Assembly: GCA_030426385.1 (NCBI GenBank)
Contig: JAUHYI010000050.1
Location: 1 to 35,960, forward strand
Length of the DNA stretch: 35,960 nt
DNA from: Phycisphaerae bacterium
Lineage (GTDB): Bacteria; Planctomycetota; Phycisphaerae; Phycisphaerales; Phycisphaeraceae
Direction: 5' to 3'
The stretch's first letter is position 1; every line of letters begins with the position of its first letter. The notes beneath the pieces are model-generated. The model was not told the origin of the DNA. It saw only the letters and a list, made by a program, of their open reading frames with translations, and made no database searches. This document shows positions 16,929 to 25,454 of this stretch, piece by piece. The translations under genes were made by a program, and so were the position numbers.

Positions 16929-17687
16929 TCAGATGGCTGGCATCACGTTGCCGCCGCATACCGGCAGATAGACGCCCGTGATATAGTTGGCCAAATCGGA
17001 AGCCAGAAACGCGACGGCGTTGGCAATTTCCTGGTCATTACCGCGCCGTTTGAGTGGAATATTTTTCGCATAGGCCAGGCCGCTGTCGCTTTCGGGTGCG
17101 TCTTCGCTAAGAGTCCAGCCCGGTGCGACCTGATTAACCGTCACGCCGTGTTCGCCGACTTCCTTGGCAAGCACACGCAAGACGCGATCCATCCCAGCCT
17201 TGCCCGCAACATAGGCGGACTGAGTCGGCGAAGCTTGCATGGTGCATTCGGTGTTGATGCCGATGACGCGCCCAAAGCCTCGCTGAATCATGGCTGGCAC
17301 AAACGCTTGGCACATCATCACATTCTGCAAAACGCATGAACGGAACTGGCTTTCATAATCAGCAAGGTCCTGGGTCAGCACCGTGGTCCAGTCGTATTGA
17401 ATGACAGCATTGTTGACGATGATGTCCGGGCTTCTCATGTTCTGTTCAACTTGTTGCCGCATCGCTTCGATGTCATCCGATTTCGTCAGGTCCGCCTGAA
17501 CGATCATGCATTGGCGTTCCATCGCCTGCACCTGGTCGCATAGCTGCTGGGCCATATCCCGATTGTTGTGATAATGGATCACCACATCCGCGCCTGCAGT
17601 GGCTAGCGTTCGCACCATGGTCCTGCCTAATTGGCCCGTCGCGCCGGTGATCAGTGCGCATTTATCCGATAAATCCAAAGTTAGCAT
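16929..17687 (-). CDS. Short-chain dehydrogenase/reductase (SDR)
   Basis: From ATG 17687 the protein has 252 residues; in-frame ATG 17723 and TTG 17735 would extend it by 12-16 polar residues. Rossmann motif TGATGQLG at the N-terminus, structural motif VNNAV (NNAG in most SDRs), active site YVAGKAG with Tyr and Lys, and a C-terminal NYITGVYLPVCGG. The residue 13 before the catalytic Tyr, usually Ser, is Thr here (INTECTMQ). The likely role is oxidation or reduction of a sugar or sugar acid, by context. It is divergent from the LacI gene at 17933 and shares two CpG-centred operators with it. Confidence 0.88.
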   Translation of the reverse strand: MLTLDLSDKCALITGATGQLGRTMVRTLATAGADVVIHYHNNRDMAQQLCDQVQAMERQCMIVQADLTKSDDIEAMRQQVEQNMRSPDIIVNNAVIQYDWTTVLTQDLADYESQFRSCVLQNVMMCQAFVPAMIQRGFGRVIGINTECTMQASPTQSAYVAGKAGMDRVLRVLAKEVGEHGVTVNQVAPGWTLSEDAPESDSGLAYAKNIPLKRRGNDQEIANAVAFLASDLANYITGVYLPVCGGNVMPAI

Positions 17688-17859
17688 CGCGGTGTCTCGC
17701 TTATTTTGTGATGGGTTGGGCATTGTGTCAGCCAATTTGAATCAATGGGGTTGGTTAAATTCACTGCGCGCCAATTTTAATAGGTTGTTGTCTGGCCGAG
17801 ATGTCGCCGTCGCGATATCCATCAGCCTCCATCAGCCCGGTATAGACCAGCAGTCCAAT

Positions 17860-17873
17860 GCATGCGATTGCAT
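17860..17873. promoter_or_regulatory. LacI-type operator TGCATGCGATTGCA
   Basis: This matches the TGCAA-N-CG-N-TTGCA form of LacI-family operators at all but one position, with the central CG. It lies between the divergent SDR and LacI genes. A second copy is centred 74 bases away, close to seven helical turns. Confidence 0.65.
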
Positions 17874-17932
17874 AAATCTTGATCGTTAAATAGTTGAATT
17901 TCAAGATATCATTTGGTATTGTTGGCGATTCT

Positions 17933-19009
17933 ATGCAAGCGATTGCACCCAATGAATCGGCGGCAACCCCCGCCACGCTTAAGGATGTGGCCGACGCGGT
18001 TGGCGTCAATCCGTCCACCGTGTCCCGGGCGCTTCACGGCGCCGGAGGCGGTCGTGTGAGTGAAGCGCGCTGTCGCGAAATTCGAGACGTGGCCCAACGT
18101 CTAGGCTATCGAGCCAATGCGTCTGCCCAGTCGTTGGCTCGTCGGAGCAGTCAATGCATCGGGGTCATTGTTCCCGAACTGCAAGACCCTGTCTTCATGC
18201 AATACGTGGCGAAGTTGGATGTTTTGTTACAGGCTCATGGGTTGCAAGCAATTCCGTTGGCGAGCGATCCCCACGGCCAAGGTGATACGCGGTGTCTGCA
18301 GACATTGGCAACCGGTCAAGTTGATGCGGTGATCAGTTTGCACTGTCCGCAGGATAGCGTGGTTTTAATTCAGGACTATTGCACGCGTGGCCATCATGTG
18401 ATTGTTCGTTGTGTAGATCGGCCGATTGATGAATTGCCGTTTGATTGTGTTGGCGTTGATGTGGCTGACGCCTTCGTGGTATTGGCGCAGCATCTGTATG
18501 ACGTCGGCTGTCGCAAGATCGGTTTTGTCGGCGGGTTGGCAGTCGATGAAGCAAAAACCGGCGAACGCCAACAAGGTGGAGCCAGGTATCTGGCCAAGGC
18601 GCATGAAGCTTTGGGGTTGGAGATGGAAACGTCCTGCCTGCTAGCCTGTTCCGATGCGGCTGGTGCCAGGGATGTGGTCATGGAAGTATTCGATCAAGCG
18701 CGGGATCGATTCGATGCATTGATTGTGCAGTCAAGCAAAATATTGCCCGGCGTTCGCCGAGCGCTGAAAGAATTGAACCTTACCATTCCCGATGATTGCG
18801 CCGTGGCCTGCATCAGTGATGCGGACGTGTGCCGATTCATGGATGTTCCTGTGACGGTCTGGGATCAACCGGTAGAGAAAATTTGTCGCGGACTTGTGAA
18901 GCTATTGCTTGGACGATTGCGTGGCGAGACCACGGTGCATCAGGTGCAATATGCGTCTCGATTAATTGTTCGTGAGAGCACCAGTCGTTGCGAAAAGGAA
19001 ACCGCGTAG
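17933..19009 (+). CDS. LacI-family transcriptional regulator, probably autoregulated
   Basis: From ATG 17933 the protein has 358 residues; the longer frame from TTG 17894 is less likely. HTH: TLKDVADAVGVNPSTVSRAL, canonical TVSRAL. The hinge is YRANASAQSLARRSS, with Leu six residues after Asn as in LacI and PurR; that Leu intercalates at a central CpG, matching the two operators seen. The effector domain begins CIGVIVPELQDPVF, and the end is YASRLIVREST. It is divergent from the SDR gene and is followed by the propeller and GH2 genes on the same strand (84-base gap), so it probably heads or controls that operon. Confidence 0.92.
   Translation: MQAIAPNESAATPATLKDVADAVGVNPSTVSRALHGAGGGRVSEARCREIRDVAQRLGYRANASAQSLARRSSQCIGVIVPELQDPVFMQYVAKLDVLLQAHGLQAIPLASDPHGQGDTRCLQTLATGQVDAVISLHCPQDSVVLIQDYCTRGHHVIVRCVDRPIDELPFDCVGVDVADAFVVLAQHLYDVGCRKIGFVGGLAVDEAKTGERQQGGARYLAKAHEALGLEMETSCLLACSDAAGARDVVMEVFDQARDRFDALIVQSSKILPGVRRALKELNLTIPDDCAVACISDADVCRFMDVPVTVWDQPVEKICRGLVKLLLGRLRGETTVHQVQYASRLIVRESTSRCEKETA
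17934..17947. promoter_or_regulatory. LacI-type operator TGCAAGCGATTGCA over the start codon
   Basis: A perfect TGCAA-G-CG-A-TTGCA palindrome with central CpG. Its first two bases are the TG of the LacI gene's ATG (17933). This indicates autorepression by a roadblock or looping with the copy at 17860. It is part of coding sequence, so some similarity could be chance, but 13 of 14 bases match the upstream copy. Confidence 0.6.
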
Positions 19010-19093
19010 CCAAATCTTTTACCCCAGCTTCTATTTTATCCTGCCGTTGCGATGCATATATGACCATCCACGGCAAAACGTGTGCGTTTTATC

Positions 19094-20461
19094 ATGAGCA
19101 AGACATCCTTACACCAAACGCGATCTCCGCAATCAGTGCAATCAGCGCATCTACACGATATATCAGCCCAGCCCGGCGAATTGGCAACGAGTACCTGTGC
19201 TTATCCTGTGCATTGCATGACACCCGGCGAAGGGCACTTCTTTTTTGGGTACTACGACAAAAGCCCGTGGCATCGTGACGGCCATAGCATGCTCGCCTGC
19301 CGCGCGACATTCATGGATCGAGCGCCGCAGGCAGACGATGAGCTGCAGATCGGATTGGTGGACACCACGGCACGAACGTTTCGGTCACTGGCAACCACAA
19401 CAGCCTGGAACTGGCAACAAGGTTGTATGTTGCAATGGCTGGATGGCTCACGGATTGTCTTTAATGATCGGGTTCAAAGTGATCGCGATGGTCGCGATGG
19501 TCGAGGTGATCGTTTTGTGGGTGTGATTCTGGATGTTGAGACGGGCGAACGTCGGGAACTACCCATGCCCGTTTACAGCGTGGCCGCGGGTCATGCGATT
19601 GCCTCGTCGCTTAATTTTTCACGCTTGCATCGGCTGCGTCCGGGCTATGGTTATGCAGGAATTGACGATCCGACGGCTGACGAGCAGGTGCCTGAGGATG
19701 ATGGCTTATGGGTGATGGATCTTAATACGGGCCAGACGAGGTTGGCGCTATCGATCGCTGATGCGCAGCGGCTTTTGCCGGATTCACAAGCGGGTACGGC
19801 TGGTTCGCATTGGATGAATCACGCGCAGTTTGCACCGGGCGGACAACGTGTGGCTGTGCTGCATCGTTGGGAAACGGGCGAAGACTGGCCGGCGTGGCGT
19901 ACGCGCATGTTGACGCTTGATATTCGCGACCCGCGCAGCGAACATGATGACCAACAGCTAATGGAAAGCCAGGCGAAATTGGCGGGGCAGGTGTATCCGC
20001 TGATTGACGATGGCATGTGTTCGCATTATGACTGGCGTGACGATGAATCATTAGTCGCATTCGCGCGAGTTCCGGTAGCCTGTGAATTGCGTGATGGCTT
20101 CTTTGTGATTCAAGATCGAGCCGGCGATGCGACCCCGATTGCTGCGGATGAATTGACGACAGATGGCCATTGCAGTTACTCGCCGGACCGACGGTGGATT
20201 CTCAATGACACATACCCGGATCCGGACGACCATTGCCGAACGTTGATGGTGGTGCGTGCTTCGGACCAGGCAATTTTTGAAGTGGGTCGTTTTCTTGGGC
20301 CGATGACGGATGCCGCGGAAGTGCGTTGCGATCTCCATCCACGATGGAGTCCAGATGGTCGGCAGGTATCTATCGACTCGATTCATGAAGGCCGACGGGC
20401 ACTGTATGCGATCGACTTGAGTAAGCTTATCGATGATGAAAGTATGAAGGTTGAATGTTGA
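19094..20461 (+). CDS. Beta-propeller protein of the TolB/PD40 or oligogalacturonate-lyase-like type, function unknown
   Basis: From ATG 19094 (another in-frame start lies at 19082) the protein has 455 residues and no signal peptide. It opens with MTPGEGHFFFGYYDKSPW, a motif of a poorly described planctomycete and Bacteroidetes group, then repeats a propeller-like pattern: DGSRIVFNDR, MNHAQFAPGGQRVAVLHR, DGHCSYSPDRRWILND, LHPRWSPDGRQVSID. The regularly placed SPD/SPDG turns fit a 6-7 bladed propeller. PL22 oligogalacturonate lyases have this fold, but I cannot confirm the catalytic His/Asp/metal set, so no activity is assigned. Its end overlaps the GH2 start (ATG at 20455, stop at 20459-20461), implying translational coupling and a shared pathway. 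Confidence 0.75.
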   Translation: MSKTSLHQTRSPQSVQSAHLHDISAQPGELATSTCAYPVHCMTPGEGHFFFGYYDKSPWHRDGHSMLACRATFMDRAPQADDELQIGLVDTTARTFRSLATTTAWNWQQGCMLQWLDGSRIVFNDRVQSDRDGRDGRGDRFVGVILDVETGERRELPMPVYSVAAGHAIASSLNFSRLHRLRPGYGYAGIDDPTADEQVPEDDGLWVMDLNTGQTRLALSIADAQRLLPDSQAGTAGSHWMNHAQFAPGGQRVAVLHRWETGEDWPAWRTRMLTLDIRDPRSEHDDQQLMESQAKLAGQVYPLIDDGMCSHYDWRDDESLVAFARVPVACELRDGFFVIQDRAGDATPIAADELTTDGHCSYSPDRRWILNDTYPDPDDHCRTLMVVRASDQAIFEVGRFLGPMTDAAEVRCDLHPRWSPDGRQVSIDSIHEGRRALYAIDLSKLIDDESMKVEC

Positions 20462-23355
20462 CGATGGATAAAGTATTGCCACATGTAATTGACCTGTCCG
20501 GTGACTGGGCGTTTCGATATTCGGGCGCGGTTGAATCAGAAGGTGCGCTGGCGCTAGGCGCTACCGAGAGCGAGGCCGAGTGCTTTGCGATGCCGATCCC
20601 CGGTTTCTGGGACGATCGAATTGAGTCGATTAAATCGGCCGCATCGCCCGCCTCGATTCGGTTGAATCCGGAATACGTTGGCATTGAATTACCGATGCCT
20701 AAAGAAGCGCCAGATGCCTCGCTGCCGCATTTAGTTGGTATGGGCAGTTATGAATGCAGGTTTAATGCGCCGAGTGTTGGCCGAGTTACATTCGAGTGTG
20801 GGCCTGTATTTCTGGAAGGGCACTTGTGGGTTAACGGCAAACATGTTTATACGCAGCGCCATTACAGCACGGATTGGTCCGTGCCACTTGATGAACATGT
20901 GAAGCCGGGACAGGAAAACCATCTCGTGCTACAGGTTCGCAACGATCAGCCGCGCGTTAAGGGATGCATCACGCGTGGCTATAAAGGTTATTCCGCAGGT
21001 GTCGCGGGTGATGTGCGTTTGCGCATGACGGGCTCGGCTCGTATTGCGGATTGCTACATGTTTGCGGTTGAAGATGGCCGCTCGATACGTTGGCAGGTTG
21101 ATGTCGATCAGGTGGGCGGACAGGATGATTTGCAATTGGTTTGGCGTGTGGTTGATCCTCATGATGGTGCGATTGTTGTCGAAGGTGAGCGGGCGGTGAT
21201 CAACGGCACCAACACATGGGAGATCACCGCACAAGGAATCGAACCCTGGTCGGATCGTCATCCCAAGCTCTACGATGTGCAGTTGGAATTATGTTGTAAC
21301 GGTGCGCGATCCGATGTTCGAAGTCAGCCGTTTGGTTTGCGTGTGATTGTGGCAGATGGTTTTCAATTGACGCTCAACGAGGTGCCGATTTATCTCCGCG
21401 GTGCCACGGAGCATGCCTATTTTCCCGAGACCTGTACGGTACCTCTCCAATTAAGCGTGCATCGAAACCACATCCTGAAACTGAAGCAACTCGGCTTCAA
21501 CTGGCTTCGTTTTCATACATGGGTTCCACCCGAGGCGTACCTAAAAGCCGCAGATGAGTTAGGCATGCTTATACAGGTCGAACCTCCGAAAGGGGCTGAC
21601 GATCAAGAGTGGATTGACATTATGCGCACCTGCCGCAAGCATCCGTGTGTCGTTATCTATTGCGCGGGCAATGAAGAACTGTTGGATGAGAGTAAACTCG
21701 ATCAGCTTGAGCGATGGGCTAGTTTGCTACGAGAGTTTGCGCCCGATTCGCTTTTCAATCCACAGGAAGCCTTGCGTGGAATTGAGTATGGTTGGAACGA
21801 CACAGATCTTGGGGAAGACGCAGTCAGCGAACCCTATTTGCGTAACACGCGCCGATTGGAGCGCATCAAAGCTTTTAGTGATTGCTTTGGTCAGTTTTCA
21901 TGGGGGCAATTGAGTTACAGCAGTTCTGCAGGCGATGCGGCGACCATCAATCAACGACTCGAGCCCTACGAACGGCCATGCTTATCGCATGAGTTGGGAA
22001 TTCACGGCACGTATCTTGATCTAAGCCTTGAGCACCGTTACCGCGATACGCGAATTGGCGATGAGCTTTATAGCAAGGTTCGGCATCACCTTCAGGAGCG
22101 TGGCCTGGAACATCGCGCAGCGGAGTACTATGCCAACTCTTGTGCATGGGCCCAAAGGCATCGAAAATATGCGTTGGAAGCGGCACGTCGATGTCGCCGA
22201 TTGGCGGGGTATGACTTGCTCGGAGCCATCGATTTTCATTGGCACCGCACAGGATATCCGTGTGGGATCATGAATGAATTTTATGAATTGAAGGTGGGCG
22301 AAACAGCAGAAGATGTTCGGCGATATAACGCGTCGAGTGTGTTGCTCTTGGATCATGATCAGCGATGGACCTGCCGCAGTGGTGAATCCTGGCGTGGGGC
22401 TGTGCTGGCGTCTATCTTTGAAGATAAACCCATCGGCCCGGTGCGCATCGAATGGCATCTGCGCGATTCGTGTGGAGATGTGCGTGACAACGGCCAATGG
22501 AATTTAAACAATCTCGTGAACGGCGACGTGAACGAATTGGGACACGTGGAATTTACGGCCCCTGATGTCGCAGAAGCAGAGGCATTGTCACTCGATGTGC
22601 GTCTCACGGGTAGCAATCTGGTTATTAATAATCAGTGGTCGCTATGGGTTTACCCTGCGGTCAGTTCTTCGATGCCGTATGTCCATGTAGACGACTCGCT
22701 GCGCACGCGTTGGCCTGAGTTGTCGAAGGATACGGCAAACGCGCAAGAATTGGAAGATGCCGCAAGCGACCAAGCCCCCACGCAGGTGCGTGTTGTATCA
22801 ACCTTGAAAGACAGCGATGTTAAATCACTCGAAAAGGGTGAACGCATATTATTGTTGGGGTCGCATCCATTTCCATCCAGCGTGACGACGTTTCAGATTT
22901 CCTGCGCGGGCCGAACGGTTGGCAATCTTGCGACATGTATTCATGACCATCCAATCACGCGTCAGCTTCCGCATGCGGGGTTCTGTGATTGGAATTTTCA
23001 AAGCATGCTTGACCAAGGCGAGGCGGTGGCATTTGATACGCTTGGCCTTCCATTCAAGCCAATCATAGAAGTGGTTAGTTCGTTTAAAGATGCAAGCAAG
23101 CAAGCGGCCCTTTTTGAGCTGCGTGTGGGTGAGGGATTGTTGCTGGTCTGCAGTCTTGGCATGAATCCCGACGATCCCGCGTCGGACCATTTGTTGCAAA
23201 TGTGTCTAGCGTATTTGCGTGATCGCAACAGCACGACCAGCGTCTCGATGTCGCCGGATCAGTTGCGGACAATAATAGCCCAACAACCACAACGTTCTGA
23301 AGTCGAAGCGACTGATCAAGGATTTGATAAGCGTGCTGCGTTAACGTCGTGGTAA
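20455..23355 (+). CDS. Glycoside hydrolase family 2-like protein (beta-galactosidase/beta-glucuronidase type)
   Basis: A 966-residue protein without a signal peptide; ATG 20464 is an alternative start. N-terminal jelly roll with DLSGDWAFRYSG and a GHLWVNGKHVY turn typical of GH2 sugar-binding domains. An Ig-like domain leads into the TIM barrel (EVPIYLRGATEH, LKQLGFNWLRFHTWVPPE). The acid/base Glu is in CAGNEELL (Glu407), and the likely nucleophile is Glu513 in CLSHELGIHG. The C-terminal third holds further beta domains (about 640-960). Substrate is unknown; GH2 enzymes cut beta-galactosides, glucuronides or mannosides. It overlaps the upstream propeller gene by seven bases and shares its operon. 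Confidence 0.88.
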   Translation: MLTMDKVLPHVIDLSGDWAFRYSGAVESEGALALGATESEAECFAMPIPGFWDDRIESIKSAASPASIRLNPEYVGIELPMPKEAPDASLPHLVGMGSYECRFNAPSVGRVTFECGPVFLEGHLWVNGKHVYTQRHYSTDWSVPLDEHVKPGQENHLVLQVRNDQPRVKGCITRGYKGYSAGVAGDVRLRMTGSARIADCYMFAVEDGRSIRWQVDVDQVGGQDDLQLVWRVVDPHDGAIVVEGERAVINGTNTWEITAQGIEPWSDRHPKLYDVQLELCCNGARSDVRSQPFGLRVIVADGFQLTLNEVPIYLRGATEHAYFPETCTVPLQLSVHRNHILKLKQLGFNWLRFHTWVPPEAYLKAADELGMLIQVEPPKGADDQEWIDIMRTCRKHPCVVIYCAGNEELLDESKLDQLERWASLLREFAPDSLFNPQEALRGIEYGWNDTDLGEDAVSEPYLRNTRRLERIKAFSDCFGQFSWGQLSYSSSAGDAATINQRLEPYERPCLSHELGIHGTYLDLSLEHRYRDTRIGDELYSKVRHHLQERGLEHRAAEYYANSCAWAQRHRKYALEAARRCRRLAGYDLLGAIDFHWHRTGYPCGIMNEFYELKVGETAEDVRRYNASSVLLLDHDQRWTCRSGESWRGAVLASIFEDKPIGPVRIEWHLRDSCGDVRDNGQWNLNNLVNGDVNELGHVEFTAPDVAEAEALSLDVRLTGSNLVINNQWSLWVYPAVSSSMPYVHVDDSLRTRWPELSKDTANAQELEDAASDQAPTQVRVVSTLKDSDVKSLEKGERILLLGSHPFPSSVTTFQISCAGRTVGNLATCIHDHPITRQLPHAGFCDWNFQSMLDQGEAVAFDTLGLPFKPIIEVVSSFKDASKQAALFELRVGEGLLLVCSLGMNPDDPASDHLLQMCLAYLRDRNSTTSVSMSPDQLRTIIAQQPQRSEVEATDQGFDKRAALTSW

Positions 23356-23374
23356 AAACTTATTCGCTGCGTGG

Positions 23375-23619
23375 TCACGAACAGTTGAAATGTGATCGCG
23401 GCACTGAGATAAGTTGACCTGCGATTGTCTGTGCAAATCCCCAAACGGTTTGCTGTAATATGACATTGGGTTCATGGCCTTCGTGCCAGATCGTGATAAC
23501 GCGGTCGGAGCCAATCGATGCTGTGGAAGGATACCCACGCCTCTACTTGTTGGCGAGTCTTAACTGAGCGTGATAGGTGGCCTCCATGCTAGCCCATTAT
23601 CGGTGCAGTGAATCTCCAT
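23375..23619 (-). pseudogene. Decayed C-terminal remnant of a BNR/Asp-box sialidase-like gene
   Basis: On the minus strand one frame (23619 down to 23560) reads MEIHCTDNGLAWRPPITLS and then TAA; TDNGLAW is an Asp-box-like motif (x-D-x-G-x-x-W). In another frame, from 23536 to 23377, follows GYPSTASIGSDRVITIWHE, matching the GYPS...DG..ltiw..E pattern near the end of sialidase/BNR proteins, closing with TGA at 23375-23377. A stop and a frameshift between two blocks that belong together in one family indicate a pseudogene. No upstream part of the gene is recognisable, so most has been lost. Confidence 0.5.
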
Positions 23620-23673
23620 GTGCCGAGTTAACGTTTGAGAAGTGCCTCATTAATTTGAACGGTAAGCACGGCG

Positions 23674-23796
23674 TCACCATGAGACGCGATTGATAAATTC
23701 CTCGGGTGTCAGCAAGGAGTGGTTGAGGCATGCGAACGAACAATACCCATTGACTTGACCAAGACGACGCCGTTTGGGCTTGTCGATATTGAGCAT
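23674..23796 (-). CDS. Possible 40-residue small protein
   Basis: ATG 23796 with GGA five bases upstream opens a 40-codon frame, basic at the start (KPKRRRLGQVNG) and containing GYCSFACLN and LTPEEFINR. The composition looks protein-like, but no family was recognised; it may be part of the decay around the sialidase remnant. Confidence 0.15.
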   Translation of the reverse strand: MLNIDKPKRRRLGQVNGYCSFACLNHSLLTPEEFINRVSW

Positions 23797-23962
23797 TTTG
23801 TTCCGTCTACGAATCGAGCGACTGGGATTGCCGTGTGATTCTTTTTTAGGCTGACGTCGCAGATTATTGGCGTGCTGTATTTTCAACCCTGTTTTTTAGA
23901 CAGAGAGCTTGTGCCAATGCGTGGTAAGACCTGGTCATGTGGCTGGAGCAGCGTCGCTGCGG

Positions 23963-23977
23963 TTTGAAAATTTCAAA
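23963..23977. promoter_or_regulatory. Operator TTTGAAA-A-TTTCAAA (distal, GH99-like gene)
   Basis: A perfect seven-base arm palindrome with a one-base centre. The same 15 bases occur in reverse orientation at 26696-26710. It lies 140 bases upstream of the proximal copy at 24103. Probably bound by the LacI protein of 25507-26583. Confidence 0.65.
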
Positions 23978-24102
23978 TCCAACAGAGAGGGGGGCGACAT
24001 TCCAAAGAGTGCTTTTTGGTGTTTTAAAACTATTTTTTGTGCGGTTTTTATGTAGCTGTCACAATATTCTGGTATAAAAGCCGGTGGCCTCGGACAATAA
24101 AA

Positions 24103-24115
24103 TTGAAAATTTCAA
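24103..24115. promoter_or_regulatory. Operator TTGAAA-A-TTTCAA (proximal, GH99-like gene)
   Basis: A 13-base palindrome with a one-base centre, ending 8 bases before the -35 box at 24124. The -35 itself repeats the half-site TTGAAA. The layout is nearly identical to 26804-26853. Confidence 0.65.
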
Positions 24116-24123
24116 CAATTTGC

Positions 24124-24151
24124 TTGAAAATACTGGGCTGTTGTGTATTGT
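24124..24151 (+). promoter_or_regulatory. Promoter of the GH99-like gene
   Basis: TTGAAA at 24124-24129, 16 bases, TATTGT at 24146-24151. The region 24103-24151 aligns with 26804-26853, including TTGTGTA before or at the -10. The predicted leader to the start at 24327 is about 170 bases and contains the G-run array. Confidence 0.55.
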
Positions 24152-24257
24152 TGGGCGGCGTGTCGTGTGGGCAGGTTTGCGAGCCCGTCGGTGGGCGTGA
24201 ATGCCTGGCGAGAACGTGGCGCGTGGGGTGGCTTGCGGAGAGTCGTGGATGGAGAGT

Positions 24258-24313
24258 GGGGGGAAAGATGGGGGGCAGTGGGGGGGCAGTGTGTGGGGGG
24301 GAAAGTGGGGGGG
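24258..24313 (+). repeat. Array of five long G runs in the leader of the GH99-like gene
   Basis: G runs of 6, 6, 7, 7 and 7 bases at 24258-24263, 24270-24275, 24280-24286, 24295-24301 and 24307-24313. The array ends one base before the GAGGA ribosome site (24315-24319), so the mRNA could form a quadruplex that blocks translation. An in-frame ATG at 24201 would translate through it; slippage in the runs would then change frame. Both are hypotheses. Confidence 0.75.
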
Positions 24314-24326
24314 TGAGGAATATTTG

Positions 24327-25448
24327 ATGTCGCAAAAATATGAAGTCAGTGCATACTACTTTCCGAATTATCATCCGGACTCGAGGAATGCGAAGGTGCA
24401 TCATCCCGGTTGGACCGAGTGGGACGTGGTGAAAAACGCCGTCCCGCGTTATCCCGGCCATGTGCAGCCGAAGGAACCGTTGTGGGGTCATGAGGATGAA
24501 TCGGACCCGCGCGTGATGGCTAAAAAAATTCAGGCAGCGCGCGATCATGGCGTGACGCATCTCATCTTCGATTGGTATTGGTACGACGATGGCCCATTCC
24601 TTGAAGGGTGTCTGCAGAACGGGTTTCTGAAAGCGGACAATAAGGACGACATCAAGTTCTCGCTCATGTGGGCGAATCATAATTGGTTTGACATGCATCC
24701 AGCCCGCGTCGGCCAGCCCGCAAAAATGCTTTTCCCTGGGAAGGTTGCGCCAAAGACATTTGAAACGGTCATCGATCACGTGATCGAAAATTATTTTTCG
24801 GACAGTGCATATTTCAAGATCGATAACAAGTGTTATTTTTCAATCTACGAACTGCACACGTTGATCGACGGACTGGGTGGGGTGGATGTCATGGCGGCTA
24901 TGCTCGACCTGTTCCGCGAACGTGTGGAAAAGCAAGGGTTGGCATTGCACATCAATGCGATTGACCGAGGTTTGGATCTGTCAACACCTGAGGGCGGCGA
25001 TCCCAATGAGATGATCCGCCGATTGTGTATCGATAGTGTGACGTCATATGTGTGGGTGCATCACGTTGAGCTGAATCGGTTTCCGACTACGCCTTACGAT
25101 TACGTGAGTCAGAACGCAATTGAATATTGGCCGAGTGCCGCAGCGAAGTATGCCTGTGATTACTACCCGACGGTTAGCATTGGATGGGATCCGAGTCCGA
25201 GGATATATCACGAAGACAAGTTCATCGATATGGGTAATCCGTTCCGATACATCATTGATGGCAACACGCCTGCCGCATTCGGCGAAAATCTTGCCAAAGC
25301 GAAAGATTATCTGGATAAGCAGTCCAATTTAAAAACTAAAATGCTTGTGATTAATGCGTGGAACGAATGGACGGAAGGGACGTATCTTGAGCCGGATATC
25401 GAGCATGGATACGGGTATCTGGAATCCATCAATCGCGTGTTTGGTTAA
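24327..25448 (+). CDS. GH99-like / WbsX-type glycoside hydrolase
   Basis: From ATG 24327 (GAGGA seven bases upstream) the protein has 373 residues, no signal peptide. It starts YEVSAYYFPNYHPDSRN, followed by HLIFDWYWYDDG and FSLMWANHNW, and ends with the signature NAWNEWTEGTYLEPD of the WbsX/GH99-like family (PF14307-like), where the Glu of the NEW.EG block and the aromatic residues near it are conserved. Family members are attached to O-antigen or glycan loci; GH99 enzymes act on endo-alpha-mannan. A TGATG overlap with an upstream frame exists, but that frame is not credible. The gene converges with the LacI gene ending at 25507. Confidence 0.87.
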   Translation: MSQKYEVSAYYFPNYHPDSRNAKVHHPGWTEWDVVKNAVPRYPGHVQPKEPLWGHEDESDPRVMAKKIQAARDHGVTHLIFDWYWYDDGPFLEGCLQNGFLKADNKDDIKFSLMWANHNWFDMHPARVGQPAKMLFPGKVAPKTFETVIDHVIENYFSDSAYFKIDNKCYFSIYELHTLIDGLGGVDVMAAMLDLFRERVEKQGLALHINAIDRGLDLSTPEGGDPNEMIRRLCIDSVTSYVWVHHVELNRFPTTPYDYVSQNAIEYWPSAAAKYACDYYPTVSIGWDPSPRIYHEDKFIDMGNPFRYIIDGNTPAAFGENLAKAKDYLDKQSNLKTKMLVINAWNEWTEGTYLEPDIEHGYGYLESINRVFG

Positions 25449-25454
25449 GCTTTA

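Noticed and set aside
16623..17339. A 238-codon plus-strand frame
   Set aside because: Over half overlaps the SDR gene on the other strand, and no ribosome site or known motif is present.
17894..17904. TTGAATTTCAA palindrome resembling the TTTGAAA-N-TTTCAAA operators
   Set aside because: Only five-base arms and a shorter core; it lies by a LacI gene that has its own CpG-centred operators. Too weak to join that family.
24201..24326. N-terminal extension of the GH99-like protein from ATG 24201
   Set aside because: The extension is low-complexity Gly/Trp/Glu and family members start near the later ATG, which has a good ribosome site. Kept only as a slippage hypothesis.
24037..24327. A 96-codon frame whose TGA overlaps the ATG of the GH99-like gene
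   Set aside because: It starts upstream of the likely promoter, ends in a low-complexity Gly/Trp stretch encoded by the G runs, and has no ribosome site.
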